Below are positions 13,056-13,079 of a stretch of 13,079 bases of DNA, piece by piece. The notes below the pieces were generated by a model, which was not told the DNA's origin, ran no database searches, and saw only the letters and a list, made by a program, of their open reading frames with translations. The stretch is taken from assembly GCA_000434435.1 (NCBI GenBank), contig FR895504.1, positions 1 to 13,079 of the forward strand, in the 5' to 3' direction. Positions within the stretch are counted from its first letter, which is position 1, and every line of letters starts with the position of its first letter. The stretch is from Firmicutes bacterium CAG:475. Lineage in GTDB: Bacteria > Bacillota > Clostridia > Christensenellales > CAG-917. A program made the translations under genes and the position numbers.

Positions 13056-13079
13056 AAGGCACGGACAAAACCGTGCCTT
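13056..13079 (+). terminator. Terminator stem at the window end
   Basis: AAGGCACGG and CCGTGCCTT pair perfectly (9 bp) around a 6-nt loop. It is preceded by an A-rich stretch and ends with the last base of the window. A T-tract probably follows outside. It lies about 75 bp after the MBL-fold gene, with no other gene in between. Confidence 0.65.

Overview
The window comes from a low-to-mid GC, Gram-positive-type, probably endospore-forming bacterium of the Clostridia. The main reasons are a clear Spo0A orthologue, strong AGGAGG-type ribosome binding sites, lipoprotein-type solute-binding protein export, and the short archaeal/eukaryal-like prolyl-tRNA synthetase that many clostridia carry. An uncultured gut lineage is plausible, but I cannot fix genus or family from the sequence alone.

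Left part (1-5911): a TetR-family repressor on the minus strand faces a five-gene ABC importer operon of the peptide/nickel (Dpp/Opp) class. The order is ATPase, ATPase, lipoprotein binding protein, permease, permease. The genes overlap or are closely spaced, except for a 98-nt gap before the first permease. The binding protein captures substrate outside the cell, the two permeases form the channel and the two ATPases drive it. The divergent TetR is the likely regulator. The first ATPase gene seems to be transcribed without a leader: its ATG lies 6 nt after a perfect -10 box.

Middle (5912-7885): a Cys-containing TPR protein gene follows the transporter closely. Next is a flavin reductase-fold gene with its own strong promoter, then a tRNA-Ala(TGC)/tRNA-Ile(GAT) pair with a strong promoter and a terminator. 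Between the two tRNAs, the last 22 bp of the tRNA-Ala gene, from the T-loop through CCA, are repeated exactly 136 bp downstream. The 114 bp between the copies are rich in small hairpins. This looks like an attachment-site-flanked remnant or a tiny element and is the most distinctive feature of the window.

Centre-right (7886-9505): a 516-bp stretch without a gene is full of inverted repeats. It includes an 18-bp perfect hairpin with a minus-strand T-tract, a decayed tRNA-Ala-like block and a palindrome that runs into the stop codon of spo0A. spo0A lies on the minus strand with a strong RBS and a candidate 0A box upstream. A 357-bp AT-rich region separates it from a divergent gene.

Right part (9506-13079): that divergent gene encodes two duplicated zinc ribbons fused to a very acidic tail of about 85 residues; I do not recognise it as a named family. 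It converges on proS (minus strand), sharing a bidirectional terminator. Divergent from proS is a membrane-anchored ComEC/Rec2-type metallo-beta-lactamase-fold protein, whose promoter again puts the ATG 6 nt after a perfect -10. A terminator stem ends the window.
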